NCBI RefSeq assembly: GCF_016427565.1
Contig: NZ_JAELXT010000001.1
Location: forward strand, 1 to 64,000
Direction: 5' to 3'
Source: Microvirga splendida
Lineage (GTDB): Bacteria > Pseudomonadota > Alphaproteobacteria > Rhizobiales > Beijerinckiaceae
DNA length: 64,000 nt
Below the pieces are notes generated by a model that worked only from the letters and a program-made list of their open reading frames with translations, searched no databases and was not told the origin of the DNA. The position numbers and the translations under genes were made by a program. Shown here piece by piece: positions 25,318 to 33,808 of the stretch (positions are counted from its first letter, which is position 1; every line of letters begins with the position of its first letter).

Positions 25318-25516
25318 AACCTGGAGTTCGCGGCTGCGACGGGCAATGCTTAGGAATATCCCCTCGTGGCTCAAGGGACAGGCATGGAGCGGGACTATGA
25401 GAGGTCCATTCTGCACTGCCGAGATCGACGATCCCCATATCCGCTCCCGAGGCCCTCGATCTGCCAAGCTTCGGAAACACTCATACATAGTTTGTGAAGG
25501 AATAGTCTGACGGCTG

Positions 25517-25555
25517 CCTGCGTTTGACGACCATGCATTCGCACCCAAACGCAGG
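25517..25555 (+). repeat. 10-bp inverted repeat upstream of a small membrane protein gene
   Basis: CCTGCGTTTG (25517-25526) and CAAACGCAGG (25546-25555) are perfect inverted arms with a 19-base loop. They end nine bases before the ATG of the 48-codon gene at 25564, so the hairpin would reach the ribosome site (AGGA at 25553). It may be a terminator for the upstream operon, an operator or a translational control element. Confidence 0.5.
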
Positions 25556-25563
25556 ATAGATTC

Positions 25564-25710
25564 ATGTCTCTCGGCCAAGGCTCACAGAAAATCGATCACG
25601 AACAGTGGAACGGCTCCCATGCAGGCCCGTCGCTCGGGCGGGCTTCGTTCCTCTTCGTGACCTCCGTCAGCACCCTCATCGGGGCGAGCCTCCTGCTCGC
25701 AAGCATCTGA
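25564..25710 (+). CDS. Small single-helix membrane protein (48 aa)
   Basis: This short open frame translates to MSLGQGSQKIDHEQWNG.. followed by one hydrophobic helix (ASFLFVTSVSTLIGASLLLA, about residues 28-47). AGGA lies seven bases before the ATG, and a 10-bp inverted repeat lies just upstream. The charged N-terminus and single C-terminal helix suit a small inner-membrane protein. No family is recognised. Ribosome site and clean helix support it; the short length keeps confidence moderate. Confidence 0.45.
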   Translation: MSLGQGSQKIDHEQWNGSHAGPSLGRASFLFVTSVSTLIGASLLLASI

Positions 25711-25759
25711 CAGGGCACGCACCGGCATATCTCGACGCTTTGAAACGGAGGTCCTCATC

Positions 25760-25990
25760 ATGAGCGGCGTCAGGGTCGAACACACAGTAGAGCTCGTGGC
25801 TCGAGCAATATACGAGGCCGAGCAGCATGCGCACTCCTGGGATGACGGATCTGCAAGAAGCAAGGAGCGTTCCCGAGAATATGCCCGGAATGCGATCCGG
25901 CTGCTGAACGAGGATATCGGCATCCTTCTCGTCGCATTGAATGAAGCTTTAGCGGAGCATCCTTCGAGGGAGCCGGGAACAGCAGGCTGA
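25760..25990 (+). CDS. Small hypothetical protein (76 aa)
   Basis: The product starts SGVRVEHTVELVARAIYEAE and continues with a charged, mostly helical sequence (RSKERSREYARNAIRLLNED, then GILLVALNEALAE). It has no cysteine, signal or membrane segment. A good ribosome site (GGAGG, eight bases before the ATG) and helix-friendly composition support a real gene. The opening resembles small phage- or plasmid-type accessory proteins, but I cannot name a family. It lies between the 48-residue membrane protein gene and a convergent DUF551-like gene. Confidence 0.55.
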   Translation: MSGVRVEHTVELVARAIYEAEQHAHSWDDGSARSKERSREYARNAIRLLNEDIGILLVALNEALAEHPSREPGTAG

Positions 25991-26008
25991 GCCACTGCCC
26001 GCCGGCCT

Positions 26009-26236
26009 TTATGAAGATGTCTCGACCTTGGGAGGTGCGGGAGGCGGCATCCAGTGGGATGCGTCGTCCACGTCGATGTAATCGCGCAGGTGGCTGTCGT
26101 AGAAGACGAACGCACCCTGGGGAAAACCAGGACCTTGGTGCCAGAACACATCGATGTAGCGAACGCCATTCTCCGTCCACACGTCGAGCCTGGATCCGTC
26201 CCGAGGCGCGGTCTCCAATGGCCGCCAGTCACTCAT
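26009..26236 (-). CDS. DUF551-like small protein (75 aa)
   Basis: The 75-residue protein reads MSDWRPLETAPRDGSRLDVW near the start and ends DASHWMPPPAPPKVE. The pattern W-P-ETAPRDG-VDVW ... HWMPLPxPP is the signature of the DUF551 family, often found in phages and genomic accessory regions. Function is unknown. Start at 26236 with GGAG seven bases upstream on the coding strand. It is convergent with the small gene at 25760-25990. Confidence 0.65.
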   Translation of the reverse strand: MSDWRPLETAPRDGSRLDVWTENGVRYIDVFWHQGPGFPQGAFVFYDSHLRDYIDVDDASHWMPPPAPPKVETSS

Positions 26237-26443
26237 TGAGGGTCTCCTTCAAGAGAACAGAGTTTCAGCTCTCGGGACAACACGCGACAGTCCCGACGAT
26301 ACTCCGTTATAGTGATAGCAGACCATCGGAAGGATAAGAGGCAGGAACGATATTTCACGGCTCCTGTCGAGCTTGAAGCTGGCTTTGCTGTACTCCACAC
26401 ATAGGATCCGTTGGGGGAGAGGAAGCACCAGGTGACGGTCGGG

Positions 26444-26842
26444 TCAGAAGACGAGGCCTGAGCCTTGATGCCCGTGACCGGTCAGCGGCGTCCTCCGCAT
26501 CGACGCAGAGCGGAACCGTTTCTTCGACGCCGGAGCAAGAGCTGTACTGAGAATTTTGATCAGGCTCCGGAACTCTTCCTGCAGGGCTTCGAGGCGCATC
26601 AGAAGCTCGGCATCCGACATCTCGGCAACAGATGCATTAGCGTACGATGACTGCCGATACCCTGTGGCCTGACGGATGCTCGCCAAGGCCGTCTGCCCGA
26701 TTCCCGGAACGGCCAACCAGCTTCGATCACAGATCCGGTCGACCTCGCGAACGGTGGGCCTGCGCCCTTTGAACTCGCGCAGGATCGCAAACTTCACCCG
26801 GGACGGGACGGCTTCCAGTGGGAACATCTCATCGTCATGCAT
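26444..26842 (-). CDS. Hypothetical protein with helix-hairpin-helix-like N-terminal half
   Basis: In this 132-residue protein the first 65 residues (FPLEAVPSRVKFAILREFKG, then LAVPGIGQTALASIRQAT) resemble a helix-hairpin-helix fold with the GIG turn, as in the RNA polymerase alpha C-terminal domain and some DNA-binding small proteins. The second half contains a coiled-coil-like segment (AELLMRLEALQEEFRSLIKI) and a basic tail with KKRFRSASMRR. DNA or RNA binding is a reasonable inference. GAGAGGA six bases before the ATG supports the start at 26842. Confidence 0.55.
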   Translation of the reverse strand: MHDDEMFPLEAVPSRVKFAILREFKGRRPTVREVDRICDRSWLAVPGIGQTALASIRQATGYRQSSYANASVAEMSDAELLMRLEALQEEFRSLIKILSTALAPASKKRFRSASMRRTPLTGHGHQGSGLVF

Positions 26843-27187
26843 GGCAGATCCTCTCGCGCCCCAAGGATTCCCACTAAGTCAAAGTTCAATCGAGGCAAAG
26901 TCGCGACGAGACTTGGACTGATTTGAGATCTCATGTGGTCATATACAGAAGAGATCGCTTCTTCATACGCCTCAGCATCCGGATCACCATGGCTGACCCG
27001 CACCTATGACGGGAGACATGTTGTCTCTTCATTTCATATCCGAAAGTATCCTGGGCTGGATCACCGACATCGGGCGGATGAATTCGCCTTGAAGTGCACT
27101 GAATCAGGTCCAAATATCCTTCAAGCGTGCCGCGTTCACATTTCATAACCTGCGGCGGCGTTCCGCAGCCAATGCAAGGAAGCGAAT
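26843..27187. other. Intergenic region, no confident gene
   Basis: This 345-base stretch lies between divergent genes. Short frames exist on both strands (26933-27148 plus, 26931-27146 and 26794-27003 minus). The last begins with a fairly protein-like run (DPDAEAYEEAISSVYDHM) but overlaps the helix-hairpin-helix gene, so I do not call it. CTGCGG and CCGCAG near 27150-27170 form a short inverted repeat just before the PAQR gene. Codon bias here is weak. Confidence 0.4.
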
Positions 27188-27832
27188 GTGAGGTGGGACT
27201 ACGATAGGAGTGAGATGATCGCCGACGGCATGGTGCATGCTGTCGGCGTGACAGTCGGTACCATATCCGTCATTGCCCTTCTCATCGTGGCCGCGCCGAC
27301 CGTGGGAGCGTGGGAATTCACCTCTATTCTGGTCTATGGCACCGGCCTGCTGGCGGTGCTCACCGTGTCGGCGCTCTACAATCTCTGGCCGGTCTCACCG
27401 GTCAAGTGGATGTTGCGGCGGTTTGACCATTCAGCCATCTATCTCCTGATTGCGGGCACCTACACGCCGTTCATCACTCAAATGAAGGCGAGCGCGGAGT
27501 CCCTGGCGCTCCTGGCCGGCATTTGGCTAACGTCCGCAGTGGGTATCGCGCTCAAATTGCGCTTTCCTGGCCGTTTCGACCGCCTCTCGATAGTGCTTTA
27601 CCTGCTCCTGAGTTGGAGCGGCGTCATGGCCTACGAATCCGTTTTCGGCGAGCTTGCCGCCTCAACCATCTGGCTCCTTGCGATTGGCGGGATCATCTAC
27701 ACGGCGGGCGTCGTCTTCCATCTCTGGGAAAGCCTGCGGTTCCAGAATGCGATCTGGCACGGCTTCGTTCTCGTCGCGGCCGCCTGCCATTATGGCGCCG
27801 TGCTCGACTGCCTGGTGCTTGCTCGGTCCTGA
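27188..27832 (+). CDS. PAQR / hemolysin III family membrane protein
   Basis: The 214-residue integral membrane protein has seven predicted helices. Family motifs are visible: the early ADGMVHAVGVTVG segment, RFDHSAIYLLIAGTYTPF in the middle with the conserved His/Ser/Asp group, and FHLWESLRFQNAIWHGFVL near the end with the third conserved His. These residues form the zinc site in PAQR receptors and bacterial YqfA/HlyIII proteins, which are thought to act in membrane lipid homeostasis. The start is a GTG at 27188 with AGGA seven bases upstream. It stands alone and is convergent with gguB. Confidence 0.85.
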   Translation: MRWDYDRSEMIADGMVHAVGVTVGTISVIALLIVAAPTVGAWEFTSILVYGTGLLAVLTVSALYNLWPVSPVKWMLRRFDHSAIYLLIAGTYTPFITQMKASAESLALLAGIWLTSAVGIALKLRFPGRFDRLSIVLYLLLSWSGVMAYESVFGELAASTIWLLAIGGIIYTAGVVFHLWESLRFQNAIWHGFVLVAAACHYGAVLDCLVLARS

Positions 27833-27886
27833 TGAAGCGCAATGCCTATCAGGAGGTGAGCATGAGGGCTTCACAAGCGTGCAGTC

Positions 27887-29086
27887 TTACTTCTTCCTGT
27901 TGTAAACGTCCAAGGAGACGGCTGCGAGCAGCACGAGGCCTTTGATGACCTGCTGATAGTCGATGCCAATGCCTAAGATCGACATACCGTTGTTCATCAC
28001 ACCCATGACGAAGGCTCCGATGACGGCACCCGTCACCTTGCCAACCCCGCCTGTGGCCGAGGCGCCACCGATGAAGACGGCTGCGATCACGTCGAGTTCG
28101 AATCCGAGACCGGCCTTCGGCGTGGCTGTGTTGAGACGCGCCGCGAAGATCAGGCCGGCGAGACCCGCCAGGACGCCCATATTGACGAAAGTGAGAAAGG
28201 TCAGCCGCTCGGTCTTGATGCCAGAGAGCTTCGCCGCCTTTTCGTTACCCCCGAGGGCATAGACCCTCCGGCCGATGGTGGTGCGGTTGGTCACGAAGGC
28301 ATACAGTGCGATCAGCACCGCCATGATGACAAGGACGTTCGGCAGCCCGCGATAGGTCGCCATCAGGTAGCAGAACGCGATCACGAGAACGGCAAGCAGG
28401 CCGTTCTTGAACAGAAAGAGGCCGAAGGGCGCGGTCTCGACGGCATGCTTGAGCTGGTTCGCGCGGCTGCGGAGGCTGAAATAGATAATCGCCGCGACGC
28501 TCGCGATGCCCAGGAATAGAGCCGTATAGTTGAACCCCTCCCCGCCGAAAACGTCAGGGATGAAGCCGGAGCTCAGCCGCTGAAACGCCACCGGGAACGG
28601 ACCGACCGACATGCCGCCGAGGAGTGCCAGGGTCAGCCCTTTGAACACGAGCATGCCGGCAAGCGTCACGATGAAGGAAGGTACCTTGAAATACGCCACC
28701 CAATAGCCCTGGGCCGCGCCGATGAGACCGCCTATGATCAGGCAGGCGATGGTGGTCGTCACCGGATCGAACCCCCACCTGACCATCATCATGGCGGCCA
28801 GGCCGCCGACGAAGCCGACGATGGAACCGACGGAGAGATCGATGTGCCCGGCTACGATGACAAGCAGCATGCCGAGCGCCATAATGACGATATAGCTGTT
28901 CTGCAGCACCAAGTTAGTGAGATTGAGGGGCCGCAGCAGGGTGCCGTTCGTGACCACCTGAAAGAAAAGCATGATGACCAGCAGGGACAGCAGCATGCCA
29001 TAATCGCGGAAGTGAGCCTTGATGAACTCCATCCATGATGTCTTCTGATGGGAAAGCGAAAGCTCGTCGGCTGTTCTCGTATCCAT
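27887..29086 (-). CDS. gguB: Multiple-sugar ABC transporter permease (GguB/MmsB type)
   Basis: The 399-residue inner-membrane permease of the xylose/ribose class has about ten helices. MLLVIVAGHIDLSVGSIVGF and VYALGGNEKAAKLSGIKTER are class signatures; the second includes the coupling helix that contacts the ATPase. Length (near 400, longer than the usual 320) and the partner genes fit the Agrobacterium GguB/MmsB subgroup. It takes up monosaccharides such as arabinose, xylose, galactose and glucose delivered by ChvE. Its start lies one base after the GguA stop, so it is the last gene of the chvE-gguA-gguB operon. Confidence 0.9.
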   Translation of the reverse strand: MDTRTADELSLSHQKTSWMEFIKAHFRDYGMLLSLLVIMLFFQVVTNGTLLRPLNLTNLVLQNSYIVIMALGMLLVIVAGHIDLSVGSIVGFVGGLAAMMMVRWGFDPVTTTIACLIIGGLIGAAQGYWVAYFKVPSFIVTLAGMLVFKGLTLALLGGMSVGPFPVAFQRLSSGFIPDVFGGEGFNYTALFLGIASVAAIIYFSLRSRANQLKHAVETAPFGLFLFKNGLLAVLVIAFCYLMATYRGLPNVLVIMAVLIALYAFVTNRTTIGRRVYALGGNEKAAKLSGIKTERLTFLTFVNMGVLAGLAGLIFAARLNTATPKAGLGFELDVIAAVFIGGASATGGVGKVTGAVIGAFVMGVMNNGMSILGIGIDYQQVIKGLVLLAAVSLDVYNRKK

Positions 29087-29087
29087 C

Positions 29088-30617
29088 TCAGCGCCTCCCC
29101 GACTTTACGATGGCATGCATGATCTTCTCCTGGGACGCCTCGGCGATGTCGAGTTCGGCAATCAGGGAGCCCTCGTTCATCACATAGATCCGGTCGCACA
29201 TACCGAGCAGTTCCGGCATCTCGGAGGATATCATGAGAACACCTTTGCCGGCATCGGCCAACCTGTTGATGATCGTGTAGATTTCGTACTTTGCGCCCAC
29301 GTCGATGCCCCGGGTCGGCTCGTCGAGAATGAGGATCTCCGGGTCGGAGAAGAGCCATTTGCTCAACACGACCTTCTGCTGGTTGCCACCCGACAGATTC
29401 ACTGTCTCCTGGAAGACGCTGGGACTGCGGATGCGCATCTTGGCGCGGTAATCGTTGGCGACCGCCAGTTCCCGGATGTCATCGATGACAAAATTCTTGG
29501 AAACCCCTTCCAGATTGGCGAGGGTCACGTTCTTGCGAATGTCTTCGGCCAGAACCAGGCCATAGGTCTTGCGATCCTCGGTGGCATAGGCGATCCCGCT
29601 GGAGACGGCCTTCTCCACCGTGCTCACGTCGATCTCCTGCCCGTGGAGCATCACACGGCCCGAAATGTTCCGGCCATAGCTGCGTCCGAAGAGGCTCATG
29701 GCGAACTCGGTCCGTCCTGCTCCCATCAGCCCTGCGATGCCGACGATCTCGCCACGCCGAATGTTCAGGTTGACGTCTTTGACCACCTGCACGTGGCTGT
29801 GGATCGGGTGATATGCGGACCAGTTCTCGACCTGGAAAATCGTCTCGCCGATGTTCGGATCGCGCTTGGGATAGCGGTCTTCCATGGTGCGACCCACCAT
29901 GCCGCGGATGATGCGGTCCTCACTGATGGTCTGCGCCCGGCAGTTCAGCGTCTCGACCGTACCGCCATCCCGAAGAACCGTGATCGAATCGGCAACCTTC
30001 GAGATTTCGTTCAGCTTGTGCGAGATCAGGATTGAGGAGATGCCCTGAGCCTTGAACTGAAGCAGCAGGTTCAGAAGTGCGTCGCTGTCCTTCTCGTTCA
30101 GGCTGGCGGTTGGCTCATCGAGGATCAGAAGCTTGACCTTTTTCGAGAGCGCTTTGGCGATCTCCACGAGTTGCTGCTTGCCGACTCCGAGATTGGTCAC
30201 GAGCGTTTCGGGCGACTCGTTGAGTCCGACGACCTTGAGCAGTTCCTTGGTGCGGGAAAACGCCAGCGACCAGTCGATCACGCCGTATTTCGCCTGCTCG
30301 TTGCCGAGAAAGATGTTCTCTGCGATCGACAGGAGCGGCACCAACGCCAATTCCTGATGGATAATGATGATGCCGAGCGACTCGCTGTCGGCAATGCCCT
30401 TGAAGCGGCGCTCCTCGCCTTCGTAAAAGATCGAGCCGGAATAGGAACCGTGCGGGTAGACGCCGCTCAGAACCTTCATGAGCGTAGACTTGCCTGCGCC
30501 GTTCTCACCGACCAGCGCGTGGATCTCGCCGGCCCGAACGGTGATGTTGACGTCGTCGAGCGCCTTTACGCCCGGAAACGTCTTGGTGATCCCCTGCATT
30601 TCAAGGATCGCATTCAT
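29088..30617 (-). CDS. gguA: Multiple-sugar ABC transporter ATP-binding protein (GguA/MmsA type)
   Basis: The 509-residue protein has two ABC domains, as in all sugar importers of the RbsA/XylG class. Domain one has Walker [11 protein letters not shown]-loop near [10 protein letters not shown] and Walker [11 protein letters not shown]. Domain two (about 260-509) has LMGAGRTEF in place of a normal Walker A, signature LSGGNQQKV and [20 protein letters not shown]. The degenerate second Walker A is normal for the class. It sits between chvE and gguB on the leftward operon and powers import of ChvE-bound sugars. Confidence 0.92.
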   Translation of the reverse strand: MNAILEMQGITKTFPGVKALDDVNITVRAGEIHALVGENGAGKSTLMKVLSGVYPHGSYSGSIFYEGEERRFKGIADSESLGIIIIHQELALVPLLSIAENIFLGNEQAKYGVIDWSLAFSRTKELLKVVGLNESPETLVTNLGVGKQQLVEIAKALSKKVKLLILDEPTASLNEKDSDALLNLLLQFKAQGISSILISHKLNEISKVADSITVLRDGGTVETLNCRAQTISEDRIIRGMVGRTMEDRYPKRDPNIGETIFQVENWSAYHPIHSHVQVVKDVNLNIRRGEIVGIAGLMGAGRTEFAMSLFGRSYGRNISGRVMLHGQEIDVSTVEKAVSSGIAYATEDRKTYGLVLAEDIRKNVTLANLEGVSKNFVIDDIRELAVANDYRAKMRIRSPSVFQETVNLSGGNQQKVVLSKWLFSDPEILILDEPTRGIDVGAKYEIYTIINRLADAGKGVLMISSEMPELLGMCDRIYVMNEGSLIAELDIAEASQEKIMHAIVKSGRR

Positions 30618-30667
30618 CGCATGACCTCAAGCCGCACCGGACGGGCAGCCTCTTCAGAAACGAGCAA

Positions 30668-30693
30668 GGACCCCGCGCGGGTGCGCAGGGTCC
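30668..30693 (-). terminator. Hairpin between chvE and gguA (attenuator-like)
   Basis: GGACCC (30668-30673) pairs with GGGTCC (30688-30693). Inside, after one mismatch, GCGC pairs with GCGC around a GGGT loop. On the transcribed strand it follows the chvE stop and precedes gguA, with TTGCTCGTTTC after the stem. It probably lowers read-through so the binding protein is made in excess. Confidence 0.6.
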
Positions 30694-30709
30694 GCCTGTA
30701 TCGACTCAG

Positions 30710-31774
30710 TTACTTGAACTCGGTTTCCTTGTAATAGCCGCTACCGACCAGAACTTCCTTCCAGTTAGACGCATCGACATTGACCGGCTTCAACAGGTAG
30801 GACGGCACGGTCTTCACGCCGTTCTCGTAAGTCTTCGTGTCGTTGACCTCGGGCTGCTTGCCCGAGAGCACGGCGTCGACCATGTTGGCTGCGACCTTCG
30901 CAAGCTCGCGGGTGTCCTTGAACACCGTTTGGGTCTGCTCCTTGGCCAGAATCGATTTCACGGAAGGCACCTCCGCATCCTGGCCGGTGATGACCGGCAT
31001 CGGCTGCTGGGCCGTGCCGTAGCCGACGCCCTTGAGAGAGGAGATGATGCCGATGCTCAGGCCGTCGTAGGGCGAGAGAACCGCATCGACCCGCTTGTCG
31101 GTGTAGAAGGCACTGAGCAGGTTATCCATGCGCGATTGAGCAACCGCGCCATCCCAGCGCAGGGTCGAGACCTTGTCCATCCCCATCTGGCCGCTCTGCA
31201 CTTTGAGCTTGCCGCTCTTGATGTAGGGCTCAAGGACGGACATGGCGCCGTTGTAGAAGAAGTAGGCATTGTTGTCGTCCGGCGAGCCGCCGAACAGCTC
31301 GACGTTGAACGGCCCCTTGCCCTCTTTCAGGCCGAGCGCCTTCTCGATGTAACCGCCCTGAAGCACGCCGACCTGGAAGTTGTCGAAGGTGGCGTAGTAG
31401 TCGACATTCTTGGAATTGCGGATCAGGCGGTCATAGGCGATCACCTTGATGCCCTTGTCGGCAGCCTGCTGCAGCGCGTCTGACAGGGTCGTGCCGTCGA
31501 TGGCTGCGATCACCAGCACCTTGGAGCCCTTGGTGATCATGTTCTCGACTTGGGAGAGCTGGTTCGGAATATCATCGTCCGCGTATTGCAGATCGACGTT
31601 GTAGCCCTTCTCCTTCAGCACCTTGACCATGTTGTTGCCATCGTCGATCCAGCGCGCGGATGACTTCGTGGGCATGGCCACGCCGACGGTTCCCTTGTCC
31701 TGCGCCTGAGCGGCGCCAAGCACGCCGAAAGCTCCGAGAGCCACGGCCGCCAATGTGGTCGTATACGTCTTCAA
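30710..31774 (-). CDS. chvE: Multiple sugar-binding periplasmic protein ChvE
   Basis: The 354-residue periplasmic binding protein closely resembles Agrobacterium ChvE: mature start [20 protein letters not shown], then [40 protein letters not shown] and [16 protein letters not shown]. The signal peptide is [20 protein letters not shown] ending AQA. No ATG suits the start. A TTG at 31774 stands seven bases after GGGAG and gives the normal length. In Agrobacterium ChvE also works with VirA, but no VirA is present here. Likely ligands are arabinose, xylose, galactose and glucose. Confidence 0.9.
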   Translation of the reverse strand: MKTYTTTLAAVALGAFGVLGAAQAQDKGTVGVAMPTKSSARWIDDGNNMVKVLKEKGYNVDLQYADDDIPNQLSQVENMITKGSKVLVIAAIDGTTLSDALQQAADKGIKVIAYDRLIRNSKNVDYYATFDNFQVGVLQGGYIEKALGLKEGKGPFNVELFGGSPDDNNAYFFYNGAMSVLEPYIKSGKLKVQSGQMGMDKVSTLRWDGAVAQSRMDNLLSAFYTDKRVDAVLSPYDGLSIGIISSLKGVGYGTAQQPMPVITGQDAEVPSVKSILAKEQTQTVFKDTRELAKVAANMVDAVLSGKQPEVNDTKTYENGVKTVPSYLLKPVNVDASNWKEVLVGSGYYKETEFK

Positions 31775-31975
31775 GATCGTTCTCCCTTTTGTCCGTGTCC
31801 GGCGTTGTCGTTCCGCCGGACCTATCTCCAGCACTCTTCGCTCAAGGACTTTCGTCAGCTTGCGCTTCGGCCACGACCGGGAGCGGCTGCTGATCTTTTT
31901 AGAGCAGGACTCCTGGCTGAGCCCTGGCATCTCTGGTGGCGGACCAAGTGTTAAGGCTGTCACGTCCGCCGATAA

Positions 31976-31992
31976 ATCATACTATACTACTA
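31976..31992 (-). promoter_or_regulatory. Candidate GntR operator overlapping the chvE promoter
   Basis: Read on the minus strand the 17-mer is TAGTAGTATAGTATGAT. Its TATGAT could be the -10 box, with TTGTTC 18 bases upstream as -35. A very similar 17-mer lies upstream of the second sugar ABC operon (37437-37453; 13 of 17 positions shared). A common regulator, probably the GntR protein encoded at 32054-32830, is inferred. Confidence 0.45.
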
Positions 31993-32053
31993 TTGAAGGG
32001 AACAACACTCGCCCCTCCACAACCTTCCTTTAGGAGCGGCAGTCCTGCTTCCG

Positions 32054-32830
32054 TCAGTCGGATCCCGAGAAGGCATGGATCTGAATGCTGGTCAGCGAAC
32101 TCTCGGCATGCATGATCTGAACCCGCTCGGCCGCCTGCAGGATGAGAGCCGCCATGGCATCACTCGCGGCGGACGGCTGGCGCTGCTCGATGGCGTCGAA
32201 GACGGCCTGATGCTGGCGCATCACCTCCTGGAAGCGATCATCGCTCGAGACGGGGGAGCTGATGGTGAACGATGTGGCGAGCGCGGCGCCGATCACGGAA
32301 CCGATGGACTGCAGGAACGGATTGCCTGACGCCTCCAGGATGGCCTGGTGGAAGGCGAGGTCGGCCTTGGTGAACCCCTGCCGATTGCTCTCGCAGCCGT
32401 ACATGGCCTGCAGGGCTTTGTGCATGGCGTCCAGCTGCTGCTGCGTCCGCCGCAGGGCCGCCGTGGCGCAGGCGAGCGGCTCCAGGGTCTGCCGGATCTC
32501 GAAAAGCCATCCCAGGAAGCGGGCATCGACCCCCATCTGGAGATGCCACTCCAGAATGTCGGCATCGAACATGTTCCAGTTGTTGCGGTCCAGGACCTTG
32601 GTGCCGACCTTGGTCTTGGACTCGATCAGCCCCTTCGCGGCCAGGGTCTTCAAAGCCTCTCGAAGTGCCGTACGGGAAACTCCAAAGAACTCCATCAGCT
32701 CGGCATCGCCGGGCAGGATGCTGCCGATGGGAAAGCGACCCTGCATGATGTTCTGGCCGATTCCATGGGCCACGAGGTCGTGGGCCGAGCGCGCTCTCGG
32801 GGATTTCTGGAAGCCGTTCATCAACACCAT
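32054..32830 (-). CDS. GntR/FadR-family transcriptional regulator
   Basis: The 258-residue regulator has a winged helix (about 15-80: GRFPIGSILPGDAELMEFFG, then SRTALREALKTLAAKGLIES) and an FCD domain (about 95-240: WLFEIRQTLEPLACATAALR and ADLAFHQAILEASGNPFLQS). The second region shows the Asp/His metal ligands. The subgroup often controls sugar-acid catabolism. It begins 18 bases after the YjfF-type permease gene and so belongs to that operon, while chvE starts 279 bases downstream. It probably responds to arabinonate or a related sugar acid and controls both ABC operons plus the divergent dehydratase genes. Confidence 0.87.
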   Translation of the reverse strand: MVLMNGFQKSPRARSAHDLVAHGIGQNIMQGRFPIGSILPGDAELMEFFGVSRTALREALKTLAAKGLIESKTKVGTKVLDRNNWNMFDADILEWHLQMGVDARFLGWLFEIRQTLEPLACATAALRRTQQQLDAMHKALQAMYGCESNRQGFTKADLAFHQAILEASGNPFLQSIGSVIGAALATSFTISSPVSSDDRFQEVMRQHQAVFDAIEQRQPSAASDAMAALILQAAERVQIMHAESSLTSIQIHAFSGSD

Positions 32831-32848
32831 GGCCCTGTTCTCTCACTT

Positions 32849-33808
32849 CTATCGGGACCGAAGAGATGCCGCCGACAATCCCCGCTGCAGCACGATGAAT
32901 GCGAACAGGAGAGCACCGATGGCGATTTTCGTCCACCAGGAACTCAGGGTTCCCTCAAAGGTAATGTAGGTCTGGATCAACCCCTGGATCAGCACCCCGA
33001 CAAGAGTGCCGATGATCGTCCCGTAGCCGCCTGTCAACAGGGTGCCGCCGATGACCACTGCGGCGATCGTGTCGAGTTCCACGCCCGTCGCGGCCAGGGA
33101 ATAGCCTGCCGACGTATAGAACGAGAACACGATCCCGGCGAGCGCGGCGAGGAGGCTCGACAGCATGTAGATCCCGATCGTCGTCCTCCCGACGGGAACG
33201 CCCATCAGCTCGGCCGACGTCCTGTTGCCGCCGAGAGCATAAACATTGGCGCCGAAGCGCGTGAAATGGGCCAGGACGATGCCGGCGGCGAAGGTCACGA
33301 GCATGACGATGGCGATGAAGGTCAGCCTTCCTCCGCCCGGCATGACAAAGGCGATCTCCGTGATCTGGCCATAGGCCGGCGCATTGATCGGAATCGAGTC
33401 CGTGGTCAGCACGAAGCACAGGCCGCGAGCCAGGAACATGCCGGCGAGGGTCACGATGAAGGCCGGGATCTGGAAGGCATGGATCAGCAGCCCCATTCCT
33501 GCGCCGAACAGGGCCCCGATGCCGAGAACGAGCACGAAGGCCAGATAGGGATTGATCCCGTAGCGTTCGATGGCGACCGCCAGGAACACGCCCGTGAAGG
33601 CGATCACCGACCCGACCGACAGGTCGATCCCCCCGGACAGGATCACGAAGGTCATGCCGACCGCGACGATGCCGAGGAACGCGTTGTCGGTCAGGAGATT
33701 GCCGATCACGCGGGTCGAGGCGAAGCTCGGAAACTGCGCCAGGCAGATCAGGTAGCCGACGATGAAGACCGCGAGCGTAATGAGAACAGGGAGATGGCGC
33801 CGGATCAT
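32849..33808 (-). CDS. Sugar ABC transporter permease (YjfF type)
   Basis: The 319-residue inner-membrane permease of the ribose/galactofuranose class has about nine helices. The class motif VGMTFVILSGGIDLSVGSVI is followed by the coupling region NVYALGGNRTSAELMGVPVG. It pairs with the YtfT-like permease encoded just upstream to form a heterodimeric channel, as in E. coli YtfQRT-YjfF. Start and upstream stop overlap (ATGA at 33805-33808). The neighbouring arabinonate dehydratase genes suggest that the sugar is L-arabinose (furanose form) or a related pentose; this is inference. Confidence 0.85.
   Translation of the reverse strand: MIRRHLPVLITLAVFIVGYLICLAQFPSFASTRVIGNLLTDNAFLGIVAVGMTFVILSGGIDLSVGSVIAFTGVFLAVAIERYGINPYLAFVLVLGIGALFGAGMGLLIHAFQIPAFIVTLAGMFLARGLCFVLTTDSIPINAPAYGQITEIAFVMPGGGRLTFIAIVMLVTFAAGIVLAHFTRFGANVYALGGNRTSAELMGVPVGRTTIGIYMLSSLLAALAGIVFSFYTSAGYSLAATGVELDTIAAVVIGGTLLTGGYGTIIGTLVGVLIQGLIQTYITFEGTLSSWWTKIAIGALLFAFIVLQRGLSAASLRSR

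Noticed and set aside
26794..27003. 69-codon minus-strand frame with a protein-like start
   Set aside because: It overlaps the well-supported start of the helix-hairpin-helix gene by 49 bases and its second half is shadow-like. No clear ribosome site.
27862..27945. 27-codon frame with a strong AGGAGGTGAGC ribosome-site-like sequence
   Set aside because: It overlaps the convergent gguB end and its product (Arg-rich, no structure) is the reverse of gguB codons. The AGGAGG match is probably chance.
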